Source: Sphingobium fuliginis (lineage in GTDB: Bacteria; Pseudomonadota; Alphaproteobacteria; Sphingomonadales; Sphingomonadaceae). From it: 64,000 nt of DNA. Below the pieces are notes generated by a model. It saw nothing but the letters and a program-made list of their open reading frames with translations. It made no database searches and was not told the origin of the DNA. The stretch lies in assembly GCF_004152845.1 (NCBI RefSeq), contig NZ_SEON01000002.1, positions 124,001-188,000 on the forward strand, read 5' to 3'. Positions 46,382 to 56,187 of the stretch are shown here, piece by piece. The number at the start of each line of letters is the position of its first letter. Within the stretch, counting starts at the first letter, position 1. Both the position numbers and the translations under genes were made by a program.

Positions 46382-47722
46382 ATGAATAAGGCCGCGCTGC
46401 TCCTCGCCGCCCTCGCCGCCCTTCCGGGCGCGGCGCTGGCGAACCCGGTCCTGCTGATCTCCATCGACGGGCTGCGCCCGGGCGACGTGCTGGAAGCGGA
46501 CAGGCGCGGCCTTGCCATCCCCAATCTGCGCCGCTTCGTGAAGGAGGGGGCCTCCGCTTCGGGCGTGACGGGGGTGCTGCCCACCCTCACCTACCCCAGC
46601 CATACGACGCTGATCACCGGCGTTGCGCCCGCGCAGCACGGGATCACCGCCAATAACAGCTTCGATCCCAATGGCATCAACCAGGGCGGCTGGACCTGGT
46701 ACGCCTCCGACATCCGGGTGCCGACATTGTGGGAAGCGGCGACCAAGGCAGGGCTCACCACCGGCAATGTCCATTGGCCGGTCAGCGTCGCGGCCAGCGG
46801 CGTGACCTGGAACCTGCCGCAGATCTGGCGCACCGGCCATGCCGACGACGTGAAGCTGCTGGATGCGCTGGCGACGCCGGGCCTCAGGGCGGAACTGGAA
46901 CGCGCGACCGGCACGCCCTATGCCATGGGGATCGATGAAAGCCTGTCGGGCGATGAAAATCGCGGCCGCTTCGCCACCGCTCTGATCGAAAGCCACAGAC
47001 CCGGTTTCCTGACCGTCTACCTGACCGCGCTGGACCATGAGCAACATGCGAAGGGTCCGGACACGGCCGAAGCGAAGACCGTGCTGGAAAGGATCGACGG
47101 CATCGTCGGCCGGATCGTCGCGGCGGAGCGCAAGGCGCATCCCGATGCGGTGATCGCGCTGGTCAGCGACCATGGCTTCCAGGCGACGCACAGCGCCGTC
47201 AACCTGTTCCGCCCCTTTATCGACGAAAAGCTGATCGTGCTGGACAAGGACGGCAAGGTCGCATCCTGGCTGGCCATGCCCTGGATTTCCGGCGGATCGG
47301 CCGCGATCATGCTGGCCCGGCCTGGGGATGAGGCACTCGCCGCGCGGGTCGGGGCGCTGCTCGACAGGCTGGCCGCCGATCCCGCCCATGGCATTGCCCA
47401 TATCGCCGACCGCGAACGGATCGCCCGCATGGGCGGCAATCCGCAGGCGGCCTTCTACGTCGATCTCCAGCCCGGCTTCGTGACCGACATCTTCCGCGGC
47501 CCCGCCGCGCCCCTGGTGGCGCCCGCCCCGATCAGGGGCATGCATGGCTATTTTCCGGGACCGGCCAATCTGCAATCGACCTTCCTGCTGATGGGCGAAG
47601 GCGTACCCGCCGGGCGGAAGCTGGGACAGATCGACATGCGGGCCATCGCCCCCACCCTGGCGCGGATCATGGGCGCCAGTCTGCCCGATGCCGAAAAGCC
47701 GGCGATCGATCTGCGCCCCTGA
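46382..47722 (+). CDS. Secreted nucleotide pyrophosphatase/phosphodiesterase (NPP family)
   Basis: 446 aa. Signal peptide 1-20. Alkaline phosphatase superfamily, NPP branch: metal Asp in LLISIDGLRP (D29), nucleophile T70 in LPTLTYPSHTTL, then LTALDHEQHAKGP and VSDHGFQATHSAVN with the second metal-site residues. NPPs split nucleotide pyrophosphates and phosphodiesters and often release nucleoside monophosphates. Placed 4 bp after a TonB-dependent receptor gene, so the two form a unit for uptake of the product or of the intact substrate. Confidence 0.9.
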   Translation: MNKAALLLAALAALPGAALANPVLLISIDGLRPGDVLEADRRGLAIPNLRRFVKEGASASGVTGVLPTLTYPSHTTLITGVAPAQHGITANNSFDPNGINQGGWTWYASDIRVPTLWEAATKAGLTTGNVHWPVSVAASGVTWNLPQIWRTGHADDVKLLDALATPGLRAELERATGTPYAMGIDESLSGDENRGRFATALIESHRPGFLTVYLTALDHEQHAKGPDTAEAKTVLERIDGIVGRIVAAERKAHPDAVIALVSDHGFQATHSAVNLFRPFIDEKLIVLDKDGKVASWLAMPWISGGSAAIMLARPGDEALAARVGALLDRLAADPAHGIAHIADRERIARMGGNPQAAFYVDLQPGFVTDIFRGPAAPLVAPAPIRGMHGYFPGPANLQSTFLLMGEGVPAGRKLGQIDMRAIAPTLARIMGASLPDAEKPAIDLRP

Positions 47723-47765
47723 CCCGGCGGCGATGGCGGATGAGTCCTTAGTCTGATCCTCAGGG

Positions 47766-48239
47766 TCAGACCGCCGCCTCGAACCCCCGCATCAGCGCGA
47801 TGGCCGAGTTGCGGAAGCGGGGGTCGCTGGTCACCTCGTCCCCCACCCAGTCCGGCAGGTCGAAGCGTTCGTCAATCGACCGCATCTCGACCTCCGCCAG
47901 GACCAGCCCTTCCGCCGCCCCGGCAAAGACGTCGACTTCCCAGACCTTGCCATCATGCGGCACGCGATAGCGGGTCTTCCTGATCAGCGTATCGACGCAG
48001 AGCCGGTCGAGCATGTCCTCCGCATCCGCCGCGGGTATCGCATATTCGAACTCGTCCCGGACCAAGCCCGCCCGCGCACTCTTGACGGTAAGCCAGGCCC
48101 CGTCCGCCGACAGGCGCACCCGCACGCTGGCATGGCCGCCATGCGCGACATAACCCTGCCGCAAGTCCCGCCCCGCGTCCGCCATCGCCCGCCATTCATC
48201 GCTCACGACCAGGAATTTCCGTTCGATCTCGACTGCCAT
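47766..48239 (-). CDS. CYTH domain protein
   Basis: 157 aa. The N-terminus VEIERKFLVV carries the ExExK phosphate/metal-binding signature of CYTH tunnels (triphosphate tunnel metalloenzymes). Alternating acidic and basic strands follow (SVRVRLSADGAWLTVKSARAG, VWEVDVFAGAAEGLVLAEVEM). Bacterial stand-alone members hydrolyse triphosphate or inorganic polyphosphate-like substrates. Start at the ATG giving the canonical MAVEIERK; the longer frame has no support. Convergent with the phosphodiesterase gene. Confidence 0.88.
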   Translation of the reverse strand: MAVEIERKFLVVSDEWRAMADAGRDLRQGYVAHGGHASVRVRLSADGAWLTVKSARAGLVRDEFEYAIPAADAEDMLDRLCVDTLIRKTRYRVPHDGKVWEVDVFAGAAEGLVLAEVEMRSIDERFDLPDWVGDEVTSDPRFRNSAIALMRGFEAAV

Positions 48240-48579
48240 GAACGCTCCGACGAAGGATCGCCAGCGGCCGGCGAACTGATCCATGTTTAGCGCATGTCGG
48301 ACATGAACGGGAGTCGGTTCGTCGCGATTGAGCAATGACTCTTCCCGGACCGGCCGGCATGGAAGGGCCGCCGCCCCATGCGGTCATAGGTTGATCCGGC
48401 GCGCTTTCTCCTACATTCTAAGGCACGCTGCGTTAAATCGGGGGCAGGTCGCGCGCTCCCGGTTTCCGTGCCGCATCCTTTCAGGCAGAAACCCCTTTCC
48501 CACTTTTCTGCACGATGCTCCAGGACGGAACGGCAGCATATAGGCTGTATCGACATCCAGCCCTGACAGGAGAAAAGCC
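48240..48579. other. Divergent intergenic region, CYTH / YciI genes
   Basis: 340 bp. It must hold both promoters. A good ribosome-binding site (AGGAGAAAAG) precedes the yciI-like start. I found no perfect inverted repeat of 8 bp or more and no open frame with protein character. Confidence 0.45.
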
Positions 48580-48948
48580 ATGCGCGTGATGGTGCTCGTA
48601 AAGGCCACTGAGGACAGCGAACGAGGTTTCGTCGCCACTCCGGAGACTCGGGCGGCGATGGAAGCCATGGGCCGGTTCAACGACGAACTGGCGGAGGCCG
48701 GCATCCTGCTCGCCGCCGACGGCCTGACGCCCTCTTCCCAAGGCAAGCGGATCGCCTTCAACGGTCCGAACCGGACGGTCATCGACGGCCCTTTCGCACA
48801 GGCCCGCGAACTGGTCGCCGGCTTCTGGCTGTGGGAAGTCAAGGACATGGAAGAGGCCGTCGCCTGGGCGAAGCGCTGCCCCAACCCCATGCCGGGGCCG
48901 AGCGAGATCGAAATCCGGCCGATTTACGACCTGGCCGATCTTTCCTGA
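48580..48948 (+). CDS. YciI family protein
   Basis: 122 aa, dimeric ferredoxin-like fold. Signatures: MRVMVLVKATEDSERG, RFNDELAEAGILLAADGL and the conserved VIDGPFAQARELVAGFW (the DGPF loop near the putative active site). The family is common and its reaction is unsettled; members fused to sigma factors exist in other bacteria. No such neighbour here. The gene lies just before the catabolic island on the opposite strand. Confidence 0.85.
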   Translation: MRVMVLVKATEDSERGFVATPETRAAMEAMGRFNDELAEAGILLAADGLTPSSQGKRIAFNGPNRTVIDGPFAQARELVAGFWLWEVKDMEEAVAWAKRCPNPMPGPSEIEIRPIYDLADLS

Positions 48949-49049
48949 GATGCGGGGGGCAACAGGTCAAGGATTCGACGGGAAGGGCGCATATCCCCTC
49001 CCCCCGCGCCAGGGGCCCGTGGCAGGGAGCGGTTCGAAGCTGCCGGGCT

Positions 49050-50252
49050 CTATCCGCGATGACGGAGTTGCGGAACCTCTTCGCCTGTTTTCAATATCCA
49101 GGATCGGTCCAGATCGCGGACCGAGCGGCATCCCATCAAAATGAGCGTGCGATGCAAATCCGATCGCAACAGCTCGATGATCTCCCCAACACCCTTTTCT
49201 CCAGCCACCGCCAAACCGTAAAGATAGGGGCGGCCCAGGAAGACGCCGGTCGCGCCAAGGCACAGGGCCGTCACAATATCCGCCGCCCGCCTTACCCCGC
49301 CATCCAGATAGATTTCGGCCCGACCGCCGATCCTGTCGGAAATGGCCGGCAATGCATCGATCGAGGCCATGGCCCGATCGAGCTGACGCCCGCCATGGTT
49401 GGACACGACAATGCCATCGGCGCCGACAAGATCGATCGCCTTTTCCGCGTCATCGGCGTCCAGAATGCCCTTGATGTAGAAGCGTCCCCGCCACTGGTCC
49501 CGCATCCATCGCAGGTCGTCCCAGCCCAGATCCTGCTGCATGGCACGCCAAGCCTGCCTTGCCCCAGCCGCCCCGTCGAACCGCAACCGTTCTGCCTCGA
49601 CATAAGGAACCGGCACATTGCGGCGATGCAGCAGCGCGTTCGCCATCCATCGGGGCCGGCGCGCGATGTCCAGAATACGCGCGGGTGTAAGAACCGTAGG
49701 CATGCCTATTCCGGCTCGGCGCTCGCCTTCGCGATTTCCCGGCACGGGCACGTCGACGGTGACGATCAGGGCGCCATAGCCCGCATCGCTCGCGCGCCGC
49801 ATCAACCAGGACGCCACCGGCCGGTCGGCAAAGGGATAGAGCTGAAACCAGTGGTTGCTCTTCGTGGCCTGCGCGACCTCCTCGATCGAATAGCAGGACG
49901 CCGTACTCAGCGCCAGTCGGGTGCCCGCCGCCTCCGCGGCGCGGGCGGCTGCGACATCCCCGCTCCAATGCGAGGCGCCGGCCAGCCCGGTCGGCGCCAG
50001 CGCGACCGGAAGGCTGACGTCGACGCCGCACATGATCGTGCCCAAGGATGGCGCCGCCTGTCCTGTCAGACAGCGCTGCCGCAATTTCCAGCGGGTGAAG
50101 GCGGCCTCATTGTCGAGCCGCGTCAGATGATCTCCCGCACCGCTTTCCACATATGTCCAGATCATGTCGGGAAGGATGCGGCGCGCCCGCTTCCGGTAAT
50201 CCTCTATGTTCTGCAGCGCGCTGAAATCCCGCCAAGCATATCGAAACGCCAT
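49050..50252 (-). CDS. FMN-dependent alpha-hydroxy-acid oxidase/dehydrogenase
   Basis: 400 aa. The TIM-barrel FMN family: FMN-binding LPVALAPTGLAGASH, the catalytic segment IVVSNHGGRQLD with the base His (about residue 285), and the phosphate-binding end LCLGATGVFLGRPYLYG. It oxidises (S)-2-hydroxy acids (lactate, mandelate, glycolate types) to 2-oxo acids. Last gene of the minus-strand catabolic island; the FAD-linked partner of opposite stereo-type is 76 bp upstream. Confidence 0.92.
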   Translation of the reverse strand: MAFRYAWRDFSALQNIEDYRKRARRILPDMIWTYVESGAGDHLTRLDNEAAFTRWKLRQRCLTGQAAPSLGTIMCGVDVSLPVALAPTGLAGASHWSGDVAAARAAEAAGTRLALSTASCYSIEEVAQATKSNHWFQLYPFADRPVASWLMRRASDAGYGALIVTVDVPVPGNREGERRAGIGMPTVLTPARILDIARRPRWMANALLHRRNVPVPYVEAERLRFDGAAGARQAWRAMQQDLGWDDLRWMRDQWRGRFYIKGILDADDAEKAIDLVGADGIVVSNHGGRQLDRAMASIDALPAISDRIGGRAEIYLDGGVRRAADIVTALCLGATGVFLGRPYLYGLAVAGEKGVGEIIELLRSDLHRTLILMGCRSVRDLDRSWILKTGEEVPQLRHRG

Positions 50253-50328
50253 TGAATCTCCAAATCTGCGCCTGACCGCATCGTCCCCATGCCCGCGCCG
50301 GAAGGCCGCCGGGCCGACCTGCCCGGCC

Positions 50329-51726
50329 TTATCCGGCGGCAGGAAAAACCTTGCCGGGGTTCAGCAGGTTCAGCGGGTCGAGAGCCTGTTTGAGCGACCG
50401 CATCAACGCGATTTCCTCCCGGGAGCGCGATCGATCGAGAAATTCCAGCTTGGCCTGCCCGATGCCATGTTCGGCGGCTATCGAACCGCGATATTGACGG
50501 ATGGCGTCATAGACCAGGCATTCGGTCGCATGCATGACCTGCGGATCATGCAAGGCGGGGTGGCTCACGATCAGGTGCATGTTGCCGTCGCCGCCATGTC
50601 CATAGTGCAGGACCACGGCGCCCGGCAGCATCTCGCCCATTTTCGCATCGGTCTGTTCGATGAACCGGTCCATATCGAGCAGCGAAAGACTGATGTCGAA
50701 GCCCGCAAAAGGGGAGAGGGCCGCCAGCGGTTCGAGCAGATCTTCCCGCAAGGCCCAGATATTCTGCCTTTCACGCTCCGATTGGGCAATGACGACATCA
50801 TGGACGAGCCCGCCGTCGAATATGGCCGACAGGACTTCCTCGAACACCTGCCGATCGCGCTCCGGGTGAGAACCCAGCGCTTCGACTATCGCATATAGCC
50901 GATATTCCGGCGACATGGGCAAGGGACGGCGGGCCGATTGCGCCTGGCCGATGACGTTGAAAAAATCCCTCCACATCAGTTCGAAGCTGGACAGCCGCCC
51001 GTCCAGATCCCGTTGCAACCGGCGAAGCAGCCGGCTTGCCTGCTCGACCGTATCGAACGCCAACAGGGCGGTCTGCGCCGTCGTGGGAAGCGGCCGCAGC
51101 CGCAGGACCGCCTGGGTGACGATGGCCAGCGTGCCCTCGCTGCCGATGAAGAGATGCTTCCAGTCATAGCCGGCATTGTCCTTCAGCACCTTGCCCAATC
51201 TCGACACCACCGTGCCATCGGCAAGGACCGCTTCCAGCCCCAGCACCATATCGCGCATCATGCCCCAGCGCAGGGTTCTGAGGCCGCCCGCATTGGTCGC
51301 TATGTTGCCGCCGATCGTCGCGCTGCCGCGCGATCCGATGTCCAGCGGCATCAGCAGGCCCTTGCCGGCGGCCGCCTCCTGCAAGGACTGGAGAGTGACG
51401 CCGGCTTCGGCGGTGATGGTCATGACATCCTCGTCGATCTCAAGGACCCTGTTCATCCGTTCGAGCGACAGGATGATGCCGCCATCCGTGCAGGCCGTGC
51501 CGCCGACGCCCCCCGTTCCGCCGCCCAGAACGGTGACCGCGATGCGTGCCTTGCGCGCCGCCTCCATCACCTGCGCCACCTCCCCCGTGCTTCCCGGGCG
51601 GACGACGCAGGATGGAGAGCAGGTGTAGAGGCCAAGCAGGTCCGTTCGATAGCGCTGGTCGATTTCATCCCCGGCAAAGCAATGGGCCCTGCCGACGATG
51701 GATCGAAGTTCTTCCCTATGATCCAT
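50329..51726 (-). CDS. FAD-linked 2-hydroxyacid dehydrogenase/oxidase (D-type, GlcD-like)
   Basis: 465 aa. FAD-binding PCMH domain (VVRPGSTGEVAQVMEAARK, LGGGTGGVGGTACTDGGIIL, GSRGSATIGGNIATNAGG) and a C-terminal FAD-oxidase lid with HYGHGGDGNMHLIV. Members (GlcD, D-lactate and D-2-hydroxyglutarate dehydrogenases) oxidise (R)-2-hydroxy acids. Start uncertain: MDHREELRS at 51726, or a GTG one codon earlier; a purine-rich AAAGGAAG lies about 14 nt upstream. The longer frame runs into the TonB-receptor gene. Paired with the FMN enzyme downstream. Confidence 0.88.
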   Translation of the reverse strand: MDHREELRSIVGRAHCFAGDEIDQRYRTDLLGLYTCSPSCVVRPGSTGEVAQVMEAARKARIAVTVLGGGTGGVGGTACTDGGIILSLERMNRVLEIDEDVMTITAEAGVTLQSLQEAAAGKGLLMPLDIGSRGSATIGGNIATNAGGLRTLRWGMMRDMVLGLEAVLADGTVVSRLGKVLKDNAGYDWKHLFIGSEGTLAIVTQAVLRLRPLPTTAQTALLAFDTVEQASRLLRRLQRDLDGRLSSFELMWRDFFNVIGQAQSARRPLPMSPEYRLYAIVEALGSHPERDRQVFEEVLSAIFDGGLVHDVVIAQSERERQNIWALREDLLEPLAALSPFAGFDISLSLLDMDRFIEQTDAKMGEMLPGAVVLHYGHGGDGNMHLIVSHPALHDPQVMHATECLVYDAIRQYRGSIAAEHGIGQAKLEFLDRSRSREEIALMRSLKQALDPLNLLNPGKVFPAAG

Positions 51727-51814
51727 CACGAGAACTGGCTTCCTTTCAGCGAATATTTCCCTGGACTGCGCCAGGGGCGGCTTCCGGGAACTTGCCCCGC
51801 AAGCCGCCTCGACC

Positions 51815-54070
51815 TCAAAAGTTCGCGCCCAGCGTGACGCCATAGGTGCGGGGTGCGGCGGCCGCATATTTGGCGCCGGCCGTCGACCCGGTCGTGGCGA
51901 TGGTGTAATATTTCTCGCCCGTCAGGTTGTTCGCCCACAACCGCACGTTGAAAGTGCCGCCCGGCGCGGTCCACTGGACCGATCCATTGACGATGTCCGT
52001 CCTGGGCTGGCGCGTCAGCGGACTGCTGAAGACGTCATATTCATAATTGCCGCCATGCGCCCAGGATGCCGACAGGTCGAAATCCCCAAGGTCGGTCGGC
52101 AGCGTATAGAGAAGCTGAAGATTGCTGGAGAAGGGCGGAGCCTGGATCAGCCTGTTGCCCGATACGTCGCAGCTTCGTTGCGTCGCCGGGGCGGAACCCT
52201 GGACCGCGGGATAGGGATTGGGTCCACTACATCTGGCGGGATCATAGGGCGTGGGCGCGTTCGGCGGCAGCAGGAAGAAGGAAGGGGCATTCCGGAAATC
52301 CTTGTACCGCCCGTCCAGCAATCCGATGGAGGCGCTGACCGTCAGATTGCGGACCGGGATCGCGGATATTTCGAAGTCGATCCCCTTGATGGTGGCCTTG
52401 CTCGCATTGGTGAGGGTCGTTCCCGTCGGCAGGACGATCTGCACCTGAAGGTCTGAATATTCATAGAGGAAGGCTTCAGCATTCACGCGCAGGCGGCGAT
52501 TGAGGAATTCGGACTTGAAACCTATCGTATAGGCATCCAGCGTCTCCGGATTTACCGGCGGGGGCAGAGTGGTCGTGCCCGCGACGATGCCGGTAAAATT
52601 ATATATGCCCGATTTGAAGCCCCGATTATACGCAATATAGCCCATGAGATCGTCGGAGAAATGATGATCGATCGAAGCCCGGCCGGTCACGCTGTTGAAT
52701 GTCTTTGCATCCTCGAACGGGCCGAATGAGACAGCCGCGCCGGTGGCGGGCAGCAATCGGGCAACGGCATCGAGCGACCGGCGGTCCGAAGTATAGCGCA
52801 AGCCCAGCGTCAGGTTGGTCCTCGGCAGGATTTCCGTTGTCACCTGCCCGAAGCCGGCGATCGAATTGGTCCGCTGAACCGCGTCGGTATGCGATTTGGA
52901 GGTGCCGAACGCCTGCCCCTCATAGGTCGCGTCCATGAAGGACCGGTCATGCAGGTAGAAGGCGCCCAAAATCCATTTGACCGCAGAGCCTTCGGGCGAG
53001 AGCAGTTGCACTTCCTGCGTGAACGTGCGCCCGCCCATGGCGAATTCGCGCGTCTGGAAGAAGGGGCTGGGCGATCCGTCGCTGTCGCTGACCACGGGAT
53101 CGACGACGGTCTTGCTGAATGCGCTTATCAGCACGAGCCGCGCAGATCCGAAATCATGCGTCAACTTGCCGCTCAGGGACCGGGTGGTCGACTTTTGCAC
53201 GGTGTCGAGATTGGACATGACGTCGTAGAATCCCAGCCCCGCCGCATCCGCGCTGTAACCGTCCCGCGTAAAGGTTCCTGCAATCGAGCGCCCCGGCTGC
53301 CCCTGATCGGAACTGCGCCGGTCATAGCTGCCCGCGACCAGCAGCGACGTCTCTTCGCCCATGTTCCAGAGCAGCTTGGCGCGCCCTCCCCAGCCCAACA
53401 TGCTGTTGGCTTCGTTCCCTGTCGTGCCGTTGACGCCCCAGCCCTCGCGCTGGTCGATGCCCTGCAGGGCGAAATTGATCGCGACGGTGTCGGTAAGACC
53501 GGTCGATCCATAGAGCTGGCCAGAGATCGTGTCGTAATTTCCATAGCTGGCGGTCGCGCTGGCGGAGGGGTCGAAGCTTGGGTCTCTGGTGCGGATGTGG
53601 ATCACGCCGCCCGTCGCATTCCGCCCGAACAAGGTGCCCTGAGGGCCCTTGAGAACCTCGATCGAGCTGATCGAATTGAGCTGGAAGACACCAGCCGAAC
53701 CGGTCGGCAGATAAACGTCGTCCACGAACAGCGCCACCGCAGGCTCATTGCCGATGGCGACCGAATTGGTGCCCACCCCGCGAAGAAACGGCGTAAGGCC
53801 CCAGGCGGAGTGGTTCAGTTGCAGGCCGGGAACCATCTGAGCGATCACGTCCGGCTGGGTGATGCCCAGCTTGATCGCCTGTTCCGACGTGATGGCCGTT
53901 ACCGAGATCGGGACGTTCTGCAGATTTTCCGACCGGCGTTGCGCCGTGACGACGATGTCGGCAAGGCTTGCCCCCTCTTGCCCCGCCTCGGTCGTCCCCT
54001 GCGCCATGGCCGGCATGGCGATCAGGCTGGCGCAGACCAATATTGTCCGGTGGATCGTATTTTTTTTCAT
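51815..54070 (-). CDS. TonB-dependent receptor of the catabolic island
   Basis: 751 aa. Signal peptide 1-23 (..MPAMAQ). Plug: ADIVVTAQRRSENLQNVPISV, MVPGLQLNHSAWGLTPFLRG, EVLKGPQGTLFGRNATGGVI, features of the large sphingomonad group that serves uptake of plant-derived and aromatic compounds. Ends AAAPRTYGVTLGANF. It stands between the aldolase gene and the two oxidase genes on the same strand, so it likely admits the pathway's substrate. Confidence 0.92.
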   Translation of the reverse strand: MKKNTIHRTILVCASLIAMPAMAQGTTEAGQEGASLADIVVTAQRRSENLQNVPISVTAITSEQAIKLGITQPDVIAQMVPGLQLNHSAWGLTPFLRGVGTNSVAIGNEPAVALFVDDVYLPTGSAGVFQLNSISSIEVLKGPQGTLFGRNATGGVIHIRTRDPSFDPSASATASYGNYDTISGQLYGSTGLTDTVAINFALQGIDQREGWGVNGTTGNEANSMLGWGGRAKLLWNMGEETSLLVAGSYDRRSSDQGQPGRSIAGTFTRDGYSADAAGLGFYDVMSNLDTVQKSTTRSLSGKLTHDFGSARLVLISAFSKTVVDPVVSDSDGSPSPFFQTREFAMGGRTFTQEVQLLSPEGSAVKWILGAFYLHDRSFMDATYEGQAFGTSKSHTDAVQRTNSIAGFGQVTTEILPRTNLTLGLRYTSDRRSLDAVARLLPATGAAVSFGPFEDAKTFNSVTGRASIDHHFSDDLMGYIAYNRGFKSGIYNFTGIVAGTTTLPPPVNPETLDAYTIGFKSEFLNRRLRVNAEAFLYEYSDLQVQIVLPTGTTLTNASKATIKGIDFEISAIPVRNLTVSASIGLLDGRYKDFRNAPSFFLLPPNAPTPYDPARCSGPNPYPAVQGSAPATQRSCDVSGNRLIQAPPFSSNLQLLYTLPTDLGDFDLSASWAHGGNYEYDVFSSPLTRQPRTDIVNGSVQWTAPGGTFNVRLWANNLTGEKYYTIATTGSTAGAKYAAAAPRTYGVTLGANF

Positions 54071-54126
54071 GATACCTCCCCTTGTTGATATTCGTCGCGG
54101 GCAAGGCCGCGTCTTTTTCGGTGCGT

Positions 54127-54882
54127 CTATCCGGGTTTAGCCTTGATGGAAGCGGCAGCCGCCGCGGCCGCCTGAAGCGCGAACATCCGATCCATGCCGA
54201 AGATCGCCAGCTTTGCTCCGGCATCGCGGGCATGCTGGACCTGCCGGGCGGTGGCGCACACGGCGATGCCGGCAATGGCTGCATCGCGCGCCGCGCGGCA
54301 GATCCGGTCCATCGCGGCGGCATGCGCCGGCGACCCCACCGGATGGCCGATCGACACGGCAAGGTCGAACGGTCCCATGCACAGGCCATCGATGCCCGGA
54401 ACAGCGGCGATCTGCTCCACCATGTCCAGTCCGGCCAGTGTCTCGATCTGAACGATCGCGGCCAGATGATCATTTGCCTGTTCCAGATATGGCTGCAGCG
54501 AAGCCCCATAATCGCATGCGCGGACTGCCCCAGCGCCCCGCGCGCCGTCCGGCGGGAAACGGACTTCAGCGACGATCCTTTCGGCCTGGGCGACGCTTTC
54601 CACGCGCGGCACGATGACGCCCGCGGCCCCCAGGTCCAGGGCTCTGCCGATGTCCGGACCGATGGCCGCCACGCGGACCAGCGCGGGCAGACCGGCGACG
54701 TCGGCGGCGCGGATCAGCGCCTCAAGCTCCGCAATGCCGAACGCGGCATGTTCGGCGTCGAGCACCAGCGCATCGAAGCCGATGCCGCCCAGGGATTCGA
54801 CCAGCGAAGGAGCAGGCAGGGAGATGAACATGCCGATCAGACCGCCCTGCCTCAATCGATCGCGCATGCGGTGCAGCCTCAT
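54127..54882 (-). CDS. HpcH/HpaI family class II aldolase
   Basis: 251 aa. Typical segments of the metal-dependent pyruvate aldolases: IGMFISLPAPSLVESLG, FDALVLDAEHAAFG, VRVAAIGPDIGRALDLGAAG, IVQIETLAGLDMVEQIA with the metal Glu, and IDGLCMGPFDLAVSIG with the metal Asp. It cleaves 4-hydroxy-2-oxo or 2-keto-3-deoxy acids to pyruvate or a related oxo acid plus an aldehyde. Its ATG overlaps the stop codon of the transporter upstream (ATGA), so it relies partly on that gene's translation. Confidence 0.9.
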   Translation of the reverse strand: MRLHRMRDRLRQGGLIGMFISLPAPSLVESLGGIGFDALVLDAEHAAFGIAELEALIRAADVAGLPALVRVAAIGPDIGRALDLGAAGVIVPRVESVAQAERIVAEVRFPPDGARGAGAVRACDYGASLQPYLEQANDHLAAIVQIETLAGLDMVEQIAAVPGIDGLCMGPFDLAVSIGHPVGSPAHAAAMDRICRAARDAAIAGIAVCATARQVQHARDAGAKLAIFGMDRMFALQAAAAAAASIKAKPG

Positions 54883-56137
54883 GGGATCGAACGCCGGTCC
54901 ACCGGGTCGGCCATTCGGCCGGCAAAGGTGGAACACAGGGCCGCGAGGAAGGCGGGCATGGCCAGCAGGATGAGCACCAGCCTGAATTCGCCGGTCATAT
55001 CCTTTGAAATGCCGACGGCGACCGGCGCCACGAAACCGGCAAGATTGCCAAAAGAATTGGTGAGCGCACCCGCTGCTGCGGCTGCCGCGCCAAAGACATG
55101 GACCCGCGGAATGGCCCAATAGGATGCCGACGCCATCGAACTCAGCGCAACGCCCAGCGACAGCAGCCACAACCCGGAAAGCGCGCTGTCGTCAAGGAGC
55201 AGCGCGCCGGCGATCGTGATCGCTCCCGACGCCAAGCAGGGCAGTATGGCGTGCCAGTAACGCTCGTTGGTCGAGGCTGAATGCCAGGCCCAGAGCGGCG
55301 TGAGCAGTGCCGCAAGCACCCATGGCACCGTGCTGAACAACCCGGACTCGAGCGTCGACATGCCGGTCGACCGGATGATCTGGGGGAACCAGAAGATGAT
55401 GGCCTGGCTGCTCAGCCCTATGCAGAAATATTGCAGGCTGAGCAGGAGCACCTGGGGATGCGTCAATGCGTCCCGCCAGGACCCGGCCTGACGACGGGCG
55501 CCGTCCGCCATCAGCCGGGCGGACAGGGCCTTTTTCTGATCGTCGGAAAGCCAGGGCGCGTCGTCGATGCGCTCGGGCAGCGATTTCAGCACCAGAATGG
55601 CGACGAGAAACGCCGGCGCGCCTTCGATGATGAACAGCCAGCGCCAATCCACCGCCATCAGGAGACCCGTGGTCAGCGGCGCGCCAATCGCCAGCGACGC
55701 TGGCATCATCGCGATCATCAGCCCCATGACCTTCGACATTGCGCGCCGGTCGAACCATTGCGCGAGATAATAGACGATGGCAGGCACGAACCCCGCTTCA
55801 GCAATGCCCAGGGCCAGACGAACCGCATAGAAGCTCCGGCATCGGATATGAACCCGGTGGCAATCGCGATAAGGCCCCAGGCGACCAGCAGGGCCGCGAT
55901 CCACCGGCGCGCGCCTATTCGGGCGAGCAGCAGGTTGGCGGGTACGCCGGCGAAGAAGAAGCCGATGTAGAAAAGGCCCGCCCCCATCCCGTAAGCCGAT
56001 GCCGACAGGCCGATATCCGCGCGCATGTTGAGGGCGGCGATGCCCACATTGGTGCGATCGACGATATTCACGAAAACGCACAGCGCCAGCGTAGGCAGAA
56101 TATGCCGCGCCGCGAGATCGACCGGAGATTTCTCCAA
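54879..56137 (-). pseudogene. MFS transporter (anion:cation symporter type), frameshifted
   Basis: The coding sequence is split between two frames. The first part (from a TTG at 56137, best ribosome-binding site CAGGAGGGG six bases before it) reads EKSPVDLAARHILPTLALC .. DRTNVGIAALNMRADIG .. ATGFISDAGA. The second frame resumes SFYAVRLALGIAEAGFVPAI and runs to the stop. A single base is missing near 55834, where ..DA(G)SFYAV.. would be continuous. With that base restored it is about 420 aa with twelve helices, family-normal for the ACS group (organic-acid uptake). An ATG at 56167 lacks a ribosome-binding site. Real mutation and sequencing error cannot be told apart here. First gene of the catabolic operon. 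Confidence 0.85.
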
Positions 56138-56187
56138 CTCGCCCCTCCTGTTTATATTTGTACGCATGCATATCTTATTAACTGTAG

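Noticed and set aside
43978..46590. 870-codon minus-strand frame opposite the TonB receptor
   Set aside because: Antisense shadow of the receptor, which has a signal peptide, plug and barrel. The shadow's composition is low-information.
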